Assembly (NCBI RefSeq): GCF_003345255.1
Contig: NZ_CP029331.1
Span: forward strand, 1,488,001 to 1,552,000
Length of the DNA stretch: 64,000 nucleotides
Direction of reading: 5' to 3'
Origin: Pseudothauera hydrothermalis
Lineage (GTDB): Bacteria; Pseudomonadota; Gammaproteobacteria; Burkholderiales; Rhodocyclaceae
Shown: positions 50,476-64,000 of the stretch, one piece after another
Numbering within the stretch: the first letter of the stretch is position 1
Layout: every line of letters starts with the position of its first letter
Made by a program: the position numbers and the translations under genes
Notes under the pieces: model-generated
Databases searched by the model: none
Told to the model about the DNA's origin: nothing
Seen by the model: the letters and a program-made list of their open reading frames with translations, nothing else

Positions 50476-53400
50476 GTGCGTCTTTCCAAGCTCAAACTTG
50501 CCGGTTTCAAGACCTTCGTCGATCCCACCACGGTGCTCATTCCGGGCAACCTGGTCGGCGTGGTCGGCCCCAACGGCTGCGGCAAATCCAATATCATCGA
50601 CGCGGTGCGCTGGGTACTGGGTGAAACCAGGGCTTCCGCGCTGCGCGGCGAGTCGATGCAAGATGTCATCTTCAATGGCTCGACCACCCGTAAGCCGGTC
50701 TCGCGCGCCAGCGTGGAACTGGTTTTTGACAACAGCGACGGCAAGGCCGCCGGTCAGTGGTCACGCTATGCGGAAATCTCGGTCAAGCGCGTGCTCGAGC
50801 GCAGCGGCGAATCCACGTACTACATCAACAACGTCCATGTACGCCGCAAGGATGTGATCGATCTTTTCCTGGGTACCGGCCTGGGGCCGCGGGCCTACGC
50901 GATCATCGAACAGGGCATGATCTCACGCATCATCGAGGCGCGCCCGGAAGAGGTACGCGGCTTTCTGGAAGAGGCTGCCGGGGTCACCAAGTACCGCGAG
51001 CGCCGCAAGGAGACCGAAGGCCGTCTTGCCGATGCACGCGACAATCTGACCCGTCTGGAAGACATCCGCACCGAACTTGGCGCGCGTATCGAACGTTTGC
51101 GCGCCCAGGCCGAAGTGGCCGAACGCTACCGCAAGCTCAGCGCTGCCCATAGCGAGCGCCAGCAGTTGTTATGGTTGCTCAAACGCAACGAAGCGCGCGC
51201 CCAGCAGGATCGGTTGCGCCAAGCGCTGGATGAGGCCACTCGTCGCATCGAAACCGACAGCGCGCGGTTGCAGGCACTGGAAGCGGCGGTCGATGAAGCC
51301 CGTCAGGCGCACTTTGCCGCTGCCGAGGCGGCGCATGCGGCACAGAGCGATCTGTACGCCGCAGTGGCCGAAGTGACCCGGTTGGAAGCGGAATTGAAGC
51401 ATTTGCAGGATGCGCGCCAGCGTCTGCAAGCGCGCCTCGATCAACTCGATGCCGATCTTGCGCACTGGCAGGGCCGGCGCCAAACCCTTGCAGTCGAACG
51501 CGACCGCTGGGTCGAGCTACAGGAAAACGCAGCGATACGTGCCGAACAGGCCGAGGTGCGTCATGCTGAAATCGCCGATCGTCTGCCGGAAGCCGAAGCC
51601 GCCCGCCAGGCGGCCGACACCACGGTATCGGCCGCCCGCCGCGAACTGTCGCAGACCGAACAGCAGTTGCGGGTGCAAGAAGCCCATCGGGCCAGCGCCA
51701 GCCGCGCGCTGGAGGCGCTGACCCAGCGCCGCGCCCGCCTGGAAAGCGAGGGGGCTAGCATCAATGGGCCGGATGAGGCCGTGTTGAGCGAGCGCGAAGC
51801 CAAAGTCGAAGCGCTGTGCGAAGCGCTCGACGCCCGCCAACAGGCGCTGCAAGCACTGCAAGCCGCTCAGCCCGATGTGCAAACCGCACTCAAAGCGGCG
51901 CTGGAGCATGAGCGGCAGGCCCAGCGCCAGCTCACCGAACTGCGCGCCCGCCGCGACGCCCTGGTGCAGTTGCAGACGCGCGTGGCCTGTCAAGGCGAGT
52001 TGGGCGACTGGTTGCACCGCCACGGCTTGATCGATCTCACCCCGTTATGGCGCGCAGTGCGCGTAGCCGAAGGTTGGGAACTGGCTCTCGAAGCGGTGTT
52101 GCGCGAACGTCTGGCTGCACTGCGAACAGACGACTTCGATGCCGCACGGGCGCTCGTAGAGCAGCCGCCACCTGGCGCGCTGGCGCTGGTCTTGGATGGC
52201 CACCAGAGCGCACCGCTGCCACCGGCGGCCGCACCCGCTGGCAGTACGCCGCTTTGGGCTCGCATCGAGGTGCTCGATCCGGCCTTGGAGCCGGCGCTAA
52301 GGGCTTGGTTGCAGAGTGTTTTTGCGGTCGATGATCTCGATGAATGGTTGGTGCGTCGCGGCGAGCTTGCCGACGGCATCACCCTGGTGTCGCGCCGCGG
52401 CCAGTTACTGACCCGTCACTGTCTGACCCATTATGTGCCGGACGACCGCACGCACGGCGTCATGGAACGGCAGCGCGAAATCGACGCCCTGACCGATCAA
52501 GCGCACACCCTGGAGCAGGCCAGCGGCTGCGCACATGAGGCGCTGCTTGCCGCCGAGGCACGCGCGCAAGACTTGCAGGCCCGCATCTCCGCCTTGCGCC
52601 GCGACACCCAAGCGTTGCAACAGCAATGGCACGATGCGCAGGTCGAGCTACTCAAGCTGACCCAGGCGCGGACTCGGGCGCTGGAACGTCGCCAACAGAT
52701 CGACCGCGACCTGGCGGATCTGGCCCGACAGGAGGACACCGAGCGCGAACATCTGGCCCGTGCCGAGCTGGAATACGCCCGCGCGGCCGAACTGGCCCAG
52801 GTGCAGCGTCAGCGCCTGGAATCAGCCATGACAGTGCTGGATGAACGCGATCAGGCGCTGCGCAACACCCGTGCGCTGGAGCAAGCCACCGCCCGCGAGC
52901 TGCAAGAAGCACGCTTTTCGGAACGCGAATGTACCGGCAAGCTGGAAGACATCGCCCGCAACCTGCAACTGGCGGCGGAACAACTCGAACGTATCCGTGC
53001 CGAAGCCGAGCTCCGTCATCAGGAACTGGATGCCATCGACCTTTGCCGCAGCCAAAGTGCGCTGCAAGAAGCACTCGCCTTGCGCGCCAGCCGGGAAGCG
53101 GCGCTCAGCGCGCGACGCGACGCGCTGGAAGAAGCAGCGGCCCAGCTCAAACAGCTCGAGGAAATGCGTCTGCGTACCGAGCAGGAAACCGCCCCGGTGC
53201 GCGAACAAGTGGCCGAGTTACGTCTGGCGGTCCAAGCGGCGGAGCTGGCCACTGCACAGTTTGACTCACGCCTGGCCGAAGCCGGGGCGATTGAGGCCGC
53301 GCTTGCCCCGCTGCTCACCGAGGAACTGCGCGAGGCCGCGCTGCAGCGCGAGGTGGCGCGCTTGGCGCGCGAGATCGCCGAGTTGGGGGCGGTCAATCTG

Positions 53401-54006
53401 GCTGCGCTGGACGAACTCAAGCAGGCCGAAGAGCGCAAGGGCTATCTGGACGCTCAGGCCGACGATCTCAATCAGGCCATTGGCACCCTGGAAGACGCCA
53501 TCCGCCGCATCGACCGCGAAACCCGCGAACAACTGCAAGACACCTACAACACCGTCAACGGCCACTTTGGCACGCTGTTTCCGCAGCTCTTTGGTGGCGG
53601 TCAGGCGCGGCTGGAACTGACCGGCGAGGAAATCCTGGATGCCGGCATCCAGATCGTTGCCCAGCCGCCGGGCAAGAAAAACAGTTCCATTCACTTGCTG
53701 TCGGGCGGCGAAAAAGCGCTCACCGCGATTGCGCTGGTGTTTTCGATGTTTCAGCTCAATCCGGCGCCGTTTTGCATGCTTGACGAGGTGGATGCCCCAT
53801 TGGACGATACCAACACCGAGCGCTACGGGCGCATGGTCAAACGCATGTCATCGCAGACACAATTCATCTTCATCACGCACAGCAAGATCACCATGGAAAT
53901 CGCTCAGCAACTGGTCGGCGTGACCATGCAGGAGCAAGGAGTGTCGCGGGTGGTCGAGGTGGATATCGACGAAGCGTTGCGGATGGCCGAATCGGTCACA
54001 GCCTGA
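50476..54006 (+). CDS. smc: Chromosome partition protein Smc
   Basis: Structural maintenance of chromosomes ATPase, 1176 residues from GTG 50476 (RLSKLKLAGFKTFVDPTTVL). An upstream in-frame ATG (50401) would add non-family residues. Walker A is VVGPNGCGKSNIIDAVRWVL; two long coiled coils flank a hinge (about residues 500-660, LGDWLHRHGLIDLTPLWRAV); the signature motif is LLSGGEKALTAIALVF and Walker B FCMLDEVDAPLDDTN. Organises and segregates the chromosome, usually with ScpAB (not in window). First gene of smc-zipA-ligA-galU. Confidence 0.96.
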   Translation: MRLSKLKLAGFKTFVDPTTVLIPGNLVGVVGPNGCGKSNIIDAVRWVLGETRASALRGESMQDVIFNGSTTRKPVSRASVELVFDNSDGKAAGQWSRYAEISVKRVLERSGESTYYINNVHVRRKDVIDLFLGTGLGPRAYAIIEQGMISRIIEARPEEVRGFLEEAAGVTKYRERRKETEGRLADARDNLTRLEDIRTELGARIERLRAQAEVAERYRKLSAAHSERQQLLWLLKRNEARAQQDRLRQALDEATRRIETDSARLQALEAAVDEARQAHFAAAEAAHAAQSDLYAAVAEVTRLEAELKHLQDARQRLQARLDQLDADLAHWQGRRQTLAVERDRWVELQENAAIRAEQAEVRHAEIADRLPEAEAARQAADTTVSAARRELSQTEQQLRVQEAHRASASRALEALTQRRARLESEGASINGPDEAVLSEREAKVEALCEALDARQQALQALQAAQPDVQTALKAALEHERQAQRQLTELRARRDALVQLQTRVACQGELGDWLHRHGLIDLTPLWRAVRVAEGWELALEAVLRERLAALRTDDFDAARALVEQPPPGALALVLDGHQSAPLPPAAAPAGSTPLWARIEVLDPALEPALRAWLQSVFAVDDLDEWLVRRGELADGITLVSRRGQLLTRHCLTHYVPDDRTHGVMERQREIDALTDQAHTLEQASGCAHEALLAAEARAQDLQARISALRRDTQALQQQWHDAQVELLKLTQARTRALERRQQIDRDLADLARQEDTEREHLARAELEYARAAELAQVQRQRLESAMTVLDERDQALRNTRALEQATARELQEARFSERECTGKLEDIARNLQLAAEQLERIRAEAELRHQELDAIDLCRSQSALQEALALRASREAALSARRDALEEAAAQLKQLEEMRLRTEQETAPVREQVAELRLAVQAAELATAQFDSRLAEAGAIEAALAPLLTEELREAALQREVARLAREIAELGAVNLAALDELKQAEERKGYLDAQADDLNQAIGTLEDAIRRIDRETREQLQDTYNTVNGHFGTLFPQLFGGGQARLELTGEEILDAGIQIVAQPPGKKNSSIHLLSGGEKALTAIALVFSMFQLNPAPFCMLDEVDAPLDDTNTERYGRMVKRMSSQTQFIFITHSKITMEIAQQLVGVTMQEQGVSRVVEVDIDEALRMAESVTA

Positions 54007-54073
54007 AACACGGGCACAACTACGAATGATGTAGAAGGTGGGCCGCAGCACACGCCCCAACACAGGAAAGAAT

Positions 54074-58136
<4,063 letters not shown>

Positions 58137-58159
58137 GACTGTTCTGTGGCAATAAAATC

Positions 58160-58190
58160 AAAACGGCGCCCCACGGGACGCCGTTTTTTT
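58160..58190. terminator. Terminator between galU and typA
   Basis: Stem AACGGCG / CGCCGTT with a 10-nt loop, A-run before and T-run after (TTTTTTT), so it can act on both strands for the convergent galU and typA. Confidence 0.88.
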
Positions 58191-58205
58191 GCGCGGGCAG
58201 GGCGG

Positions 58206-60023
<1,818 letters not shown>

Positions 60024-60054
60024 GGGAAGCCAGGAAGTCTTTGAAAAGGCGCGG

Positions 60055-60060
60055 ATTCTA
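60055..60060 (-). promoter_or_regulatory. Possible -10 element of typA
   Basis: TAGAAT on the minus strand, 31 nt upstream of the typA ATG; no clear -35. Confidence 0.4.
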
Positions 60061-60137
60061 ACACGCCTTGCGGCAGCGCAGCATGGCGAGTAGGGCGCAG
60101 CCGCCGTCGGCCAAACGGGGCGCTTTTCCCGCCATGC

Positions 60138-60143
60138 TAGAAT
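60138..60143 (+). promoter_or_regulatory. Possible -10 element of the methylthioinosine phosphorylase gene
   Basis: GCTAGAAT with the hexamer TAGAAT at 60138-60143, 32 nt before ATG 60176; no clear -35. Confidence 0.4.
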
Positions 60144-60175
60144 CGACGCGCCTTTGCAATGGAGAATCAAAAACT

Positions 60176-60913
60176 ATGCTGGCAATCATCGGCGGAAGCG
60201 GACTGACGCAGTTGGCCACCCTGGAAATCAGCCGCCGTGAGGTGGTCCGCACGCCTTACGGCGAGCCATCGGGCGCGCTGACCTTTGGCATGCTCAATGG
60301 CGCACCAGTGGTTTTTTTGGCCCGCCACGGCTACGGACATACCATTCCGCCGCACCAGGTCAATTACCGCGCCAATCTGTGGGCGCTCAAAGAGGCCAAG
60401 GCCAGCGCAATCGTCTCGGTGGCTTCGGTAGGCGGCATCCGGGCAGATTTTGTGCCCGGCACGCTGGTGGTACCGGATCAGATCATCGATTACACCTGGG
60501 GGCGCAAATCGACCTTTTTCGAAGACGCCGACCAACCGGTGCATCACATCGACTTCACCCAGCCTTACGACGCCAAGCTGCGGCAACGCTTGCTGGCGGC
60601 CGCGGCCGCGGCGGGCGAGCACGTCTTCGATGGCGGGGTCTATGCGGCCACCCAAGGGCCGCGCTTGGAAACCGCGGCGGAGATCAATCGCCTGGAGCGC
60701 GATGGTGCCGACCTGGTGGGCATGACCGGCATGCCCGAAGCGGCGCTCGCACGCGAACTCGATTTGCCGTATGCAGCCCTCAACGTGGTGGCCAACTATG
60801 CCGCCGGGCGCTCGGCCAGTGAGCACGGCATTCAGTTCGATAGTATCGAATTGGTGTTGCAGGAAGCGATGATCCGTGTCCGCCGGGTGTTGGAGCAAGT
60901 CTGCCTGGTTTGA
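60176..60913 (+). CDS. S-methyl-5'-thioinosine phosphorylase (MTAP/PNP family)
   Basis: Purine nucleoside phosphorylase-fold enzyme, 245 residues from ATG 60176. LAIIGGSGLTQL, ARHGYGHTIPPHQVNYRANL, ASVGGIRADF, TQGPRLETAAEINRLERDGA and GMTGMPEAALARELDLPYA match the short MTAP-like group whose Pseudomonas member cleaves methylthioinosine rather than methylthioadenosine. That substrate is inferred from length and the ASVGGI segment; plain MTA phosphorylase (mtnP) is the alternative. It would recycle the by-product of polyamine or quorum-signal synthesis. Confidence 0.8.
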   Translation: MLAIIGGSGLTQLATLEISRREVVRTPYGEPSGALTFGMLNGAPVVFLARHGYGHTIPPHQVNYRANLWALKEAKASAIVSVASVGGIRADFVPGTLVVPDQIIDYTWGRKSTFFEDADQPVHHIDFTQPYDAKLRQRLLAAAAAAGEHVFDGGVYAATQGPRLETAAEINRLERDGADLVGMTGMPEAALARELDLPYAALNVVANYAAGRSASEHGIQFDSIELVLQEAMIRVRRVLEQVCLV

Positions 60914-60940
60914 GCGTATTGCGCGCTGGCACCTGCCAGG

Positions 60941-61000
60941 TCACAGCAAATAGCGATAATTTGTATTATGTAAACTTAACAACACAACCAAGGAACGATT
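60941..61000 (+). promoter_or_regulatory. AT-rich leader of panE
   Basis: The 87-nt gap is much richer in A/T than its surroundings, with GATAAT (60955-60960) and TATTAT (60964-60969) as possible -10 elements and AAGGA as ribosome site before ATG 61001. No -35 could be picked out. Confidence 0.35.
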
Positions 61001-61936
61001 ATGAAGATCGCGGTCATGGGCGCTGGCGCGGTGGGCTGCTATTACGGCGGGATGCTTGCTCGTGCCGGACACGAGGTGGTGATGATCGGCCGCCCCGCCC
61101 ACGTCGAGGCCATGCAGAAAAACGGTCTGTGGCTGGACACCCGCGATTTTGCCGAAGCGGTGCGCGTCCAAGCAGCCATCTCACCGGATGCAGCACACGA
61201 TGCGCAACTCGTATTGTTCTGCGTCAAGTCGTCCGATACCGAAAGTGCTGGCGCGGCACTCGCCCCGTATCTGGGCGCAGACACCCAGGTGCTGAGTTTG
61301 CAAAATGGCGTCGATAACGCCGAGCGTCTGGCCGCAGTCCTAGCTCGCCCGGTCTTTCCAATGGTGGTTTATGTGGCCTGCGAAATGGCCGGTCCGGGTC
61401 ATGTACGCCACCATGGGCGCGGTGAGTTGGTCATCGGCCCCTCGGATGCGGCGGCCGAGTTGGTGTCGCTCTTCCACGGCGCCGGCGTAGCAGTGGAAAT
61501 TTCCAACCATGTCGAGGGTGCGCTGTGGGCGAAGCTAATCATCAACTGCGCGTACAACGCCCTGTCGGCCATCAGTCAGCAGCCCTACGGCCGGCTGGTG
61601 CAGGCTGAAGGCGTTGCGCAGGTGATGGAGGACGTGATCGGCGAATGTCTGACGGTGGCTAAGGCCGAGGGCGTTACCGTGCTCGGCGACGTTCGGGCCG
61701 CGGTCCAGCGGATTGCGCAAACGATGCCGGGACAGTTTTCGTCGACTGCGCAGGATTTGCGTCGCGGCAAGCGCAGTGAAATCGATCATCTGAATGGCTA
61801 TGTGGTGCGTCGTGCCGCGGCGCACGGCCTGGCGGTGCCCGCCAACCGCCTGCTTCACACGCTGGTAAAGCTTTTGGAAACCGATTTGTCCGCTTCCAGC
61901 GAAAAGCAAACGACGCCGCCATTCGGGGTCTATTGA
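61001..61936 (+). CDS. panE: 2-dehydropantoate 2-reductase
   Basis: NADPH-dependent reduction of ketopantoate to pantoate for coenzyme A synthesis. 311 residues. Rossmann start MKIAVMGAGAVGCYYGGMLA, VKSSDTESAGAALAPYL, then LSLQNGVDNAERLA and the catalytic Lys/Asn in NHVEGALWAKLIINCAYNAL, and EIDHLNGYVVRRAAAHG with substrate-binding residues. Paralogues of PanE are common, so another ketoacid reductase is possible. Its last bases overlap the convergent DUF4124 gene by 7 bp. Confidence 0.87.
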   Translation: MKIAVMGAGAVGCYYGGMLARAGHEVVMIGRPAHVEAMQKNGLWLDTRDFAEAVRVQAAISPDAAHDAQLVLFCVKSSDTESAGAALAPYLGADTQVLSLQNGVDNAERLAAVLARPVFPMVVYVACEMAGPGHVRHHGRGELVIGPSDAAAELVSLFHGAGVAVEISNHVEGALWAKLIINCAYNALSAISQQPYGRLVQAEGVAQVMEDVIGECLTVAKAEGVTVLGDVRAAVQRIAQTMPGQFSSTAQDLRRGKRSEIDHLNGYVVRRAAAHGLAVPANRLLHTLVKLLETDLSASSEKQTTPPFGVY

Positions 61937-62343
61937 GGATCCCGCTCGGCGCAACCCAGCGCCCACAGCTTGTCTTTTGTTGCACGGCGCCGTTCGGCAA
62001 GGCGCGGGGTGGATTTTTGCCGTGCGGCAGCGTCGATTTGTCGAATACGGTCCCGTAGCGTCTGACATTCGGCCTGCTCGGCAGACGAGGCGGGCGGCGA
62101 TGGATGACCGCGGCGGCTGCGCTCAACGGCAGGCGGCGCTTTGTCGGTTGGCGCGCCATTGCGGACAAAAGGCTCCACGACGGTCAGGGTGCCCTGCAGT
62201 GGGTGCTGCGACGTGGGTTGTGCGCACGGTTGTCCCTGATAGATCGTTCGCTCCCCTACCCTGCATTTGTAGATTTCCGCTTCACCCTGCGCCGGTAACG
62301 CTAGGCTTGCGAGCAAGACAACCGGAACGGCGGCAAGACGCAT
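61930..62343 (-). CDS. Small secreted DUF4124-like protein
   Basis: 137 residues. Signal peptide MRLAAVPVVLLASLALPAQG; mature part begins EAEIYKCRVGERTIYQGQPC, a DUF4124-like fold with two Cys that could pair. A Pro/Ser-rich linker leads to a charged helix (AECQTLRDRIRQIDAAARQK) and a last Cys. Function unknown. The 100 nt upstream to radA's stop contain nothing recognised. Confidence 0.7.
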   Translation of the reverse strand: MRLAAVPVVLLASLALPAQGEAEIYKCRVGERTIYQGQPCAQPTSQHPLQGTLTVVEPFVRNGAPTDKAPPAVERSRRGHPSPPASSAEQAECQTLRDRIRQIDAAARQKSTPRLAERRRATKDKLWALGCAERDPQ

Positions 62344-62443
62344 CGATCATGTCAGGTAATACACAAACGCAGAAGATAGCAGATTTGCTGTGATGACATT
62401 GTATTGATCGCGCGCAAATGCCAAGGCTTTGCTGCAGACAGGC

Positions 62444-63817
62444 TCAACGGTCCAATTCGCGCAAAGTATCCAACGCCTGTTCGATGCGCTCTACCCCCAT
62501 CACCCGCATGCCGGCGATGGATTGTCGGGGCGCATTGGCTTTGGGCACGATGGCTGCCGAAAAACCGAGTTTGGCCGCCTCTTTCAAGCGCTCCTGACCG
62601 CGCGGTGCCGGACGGATTTCGCCGGCCAGACCGACTTCGCCAAACACCGCCAGCTCGCGCGGCAGCGGACGGTTGCGCAGCGAAGAGACGATGGCCAGCA
62701 ACACCGCTAAATCGGCGGCCGGCTCGCTGATTTTGACCCCGCCCACCGCATTGACGAACACGTCCTGATCGAAGCAGGCGATTCCGGCATGGCGGTGCGC
62801 CACTGCCAGCAGCATCGCCAAGCGGTTTTGCTCCAGCCCCACCGACAAGCGCCTGGGATTTGGACTGTGGGCGGTATCGACCAGTGCCTGCACTTCCACC
62901 AGCAGCGGGCGGGTGCCCTCCTGGGTGACCAGCACGCAACTACCCGGCACCTGTTGGGCGTGTTGGGACAAAAAAATGGCCGAGGGATTGCTCACGCCCC
63001 TCAGTCCGCGGTCGGTCATAGCGAAAACGCCCAGTTCGTTCACCGCGCCAAAGCGGTTTTTGAATGCGCGTATTAGGCGAAAGCTGGAATGAGTGTCGCC
63101 CTCGAAGTACAGCACGGTATCGACGATGTGTTCCAGCACACGCGGACCGGCCAGCGCGCCGTCCTTGGTGACATGGCCAACCAGGATCAAGCTGGTGCCG
63201 CTTTGCTTGGCGAAGCGGGTGAGCTGCGCGGCACATTCGCGCACCTGAGCCACCGAGCCTGGGGCCGATTGCAGCGCCTCGGTATAGACGGTCTGAATGG
63301 AATCGATGACCGCGATTCTGGGTTTGGCATCCTTGAGGATGCCGAGGATGCGCTCAAGATTGATTTCGGCCAGTAACTGTAGCGGTGCAGAGGTCAAATG
63401 CAGGCGCTGGGCGCGCAAGGCCACTTGTTCGCCGGATTCTTCCCCGCTCACATAGACCGCGGGTTCAGTTGCCGCAACACGGGACAGCGCCTGGAGCAGC
63501 AGTGTGGACTTGCCGATTCCCGGGTCACCGCCAATTAGCACCACTGCACCCGGCACCAGGCCGCCACCCAGCACGCGGTCGAATTCCTCGATGCCGGTCG
63601 GCATGCGCGGCGCCTCGCGCGGTTCCAGCTCGGCAAGCGACTGCAGGCGACCAGTGGTGCCGGCCAGTGCAGCAAAGCGGCTACCGCCGGCTGCGCCCTG
63701 CTCCACCACCGACTCCACCAGCGTGTTCCAGGCGCTACACTGCGGACACTGCCCCTGCCAGCGCAGGCTTTGCGCACCGCATGCGGTGCAAAGGTATGCA
63801 GTTTTGGTCTTGGCCAT
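62444..63817 (-). CDS. radA: DNA repair protein RadA
   Basis: RecA-like ATPase/helicase that drives branch migration in recombination. 457 residues. N-terminal zinc finger Cys10, Cys13, Cys24, Cys27 (YLCTACGAQSLRWQGQCPQC); Walker A VVLIGGDPGIGKSTLLLQAL; RadA motif AFKNRFGAVNELGVFAM; C-terminal Lon-like domain (NPRRLSVGLEQNRLAMLLAV, REQERLKEA-like end GQERLKEAAKLGFSAAIVPK). Its ATG overlaps the upstream lysR stop (TGATG). Confidence 0.96.
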   Translation of the reverse strand: MAKTKTAYLCTACGAQSLRWQGQCPQCSAWNTLVESVVEQGAAGGSRFAALAGTTGRLQSLAELEPREAPRMPTGIEEFDRVLGGGLVPGAVVLIGGDPGIGKSTLLLQALSRVAATEPAVYVSGEESGEQVALRAQRLHLTSAPLQLLAEINLERILGILKDAKPRIAVIDSIQTVYTEALQSAPGSVAQVRECAAQLTRFAKQSGTSLILVGHVTKDGALAGPRVLEHIVDTVLYFEGDTHSSFRLIRAFKNRFGAVNELGVFAMTDRGLRGVSNPSAIFLSQHAQQVPGSCVLVTQEGTRPLLVEVQALVDTAHSPNPRRLSVGLEQNRLAMLLAVAHRHAGIACFDQDVFVNAVGGVKISEPAADLAVLLAIVSSLRNRPLPRELAVFGEVGLAGEIRPAPRGQERLKEAAKLGFSAAIVPKANAPRQSIAGMRVMGVERIEQALDTLRELDR

Positions 63818-64000
63818 CAGAGTGTATTCATCGGTGCGTTGGCCATACGGGCAAGTTGCTCGGTGGCGTAGTCGGCAAAGGTGGTAATCAAGCGGGAGCG
63901 GAATTTGTCGCGCGGCAGGATGACTTCCAACGGTGTATAGAGCGGCGGATCGAGTGGCACCGCCACCAACCGACCCTCGCGGATGTCACGCTGGATGGCG
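63817..64000 (-). CDS. LysR-type transcriptional regulator (partial, N-terminus outside window)
   Basis: Only the last 60 codons are in the window: AIQRDIREGRLVAVPLDPPL, YTPLEVILPRDKFRSRLITT, FADYATEQLARMANAP. This resembles the end of a LysR substrate-binding domain (EGRLV..L, then a VILPRDKFRSRL strand and a last helix). The DNA-binding half lies beyond the right edge, so its target cannot be guessed. Its TGA overlaps the radA start codon, hence likely co-transcription with radA. Confidence 0.65.
   Translation of the reverse strand, partial: AIQRDIREGRLVAVPLDPPLYTPLEVILPRDKFRSRLITTFADYATEQLARMANAPMNTL

Overview
The window is GC-rich chromosomal DNA that reads as a betaproteobacterium, most likely of the Rhodocyclales (Azoarcus/Thauera relatives). 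This placement is inferred from gene content and order: sucA-sucB-lpd followed by zapE, cysE-iscR-isc, acnA divergent from acnB, and dapC-dapD-pilU-dapE-prmB back to back with smc-zipA-ligA-galU. About 50 intact chromosomal genes are packed tightly, often with 1-4 nt overlaps. No tRNA, rRNA or CRISPR array was seen.

Layout. 1-5005: end of the 2-oxoglutarate dehydrogenase operon (sucA partial, sucB, lpd) and its terminator. 5035-11114: zapE, a YjfB-like small gene divergent from a pore-less secretin-like protein, a YoaA/DinG helicase and selO. 11138-16171: smpB against ratA-rnfH, a DUF4124 gene, guaB-guaA. 16172-21072: the only clearly accessory region, a wrecked island with a 5' remnant of a DNA methyltransferase gene, an IS3-family element cut in two by a complete 3004-bp IS66-family element (8-bp target duplication, four genes), and a 3' remnant of a hipA-like kinase gene. 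21236-28944: dusC, a TrmB-like methyltransferase, a YecA/SEC-C protein, two YkgJ cysteine-cluster proteins, an Ap4A phosphorylase, an S4 RNA-binding protein, a two-RCK potassium channel with a DUF6394 partner, and a DUF502 membrane protein. 28971-34625: divergent aconitases acnA and acnB. 34734-37148: suhB, trmJ, cysE.

37149-44373 is a full iron-sulfur assembly operon: iscR, an extra cysteine desulfurase, iscS, iscU, iscA, hscB, hscA, fdx, iscX and a glutathione peroxidase, with a good promoter overlapped by a 25-bp IscR-type operator. 44386-50278 on the minus strand is dapC-dapD-pilU-dapE-prmB-response regulator, joining lysine/peptidoglycan precursor synthesis to twitching motility. 50476-58136 is smc-zipA-ligA-galU (chromosome structure, division, DNA repair, envelope sugar nucleotides). 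58206-64000 holds typA, a methylthioinosine phosphorylase, panE, a second DUF4124-like secreted protein, radA, and the C-terminus of a LysR regulator at the right edge.

I found no convincing undescribed multi-gene system. The best leads are the fourth (passenger) gene of the IS66 element, the second cysteine desulfurase between iscR and iscS, the pore-less secretin-like protein next to a YjfB-like gene, and the dyad in the acnB promoter. Motif and family assignments come from reading the sequence and from general knowledge of the families; no database search was run.
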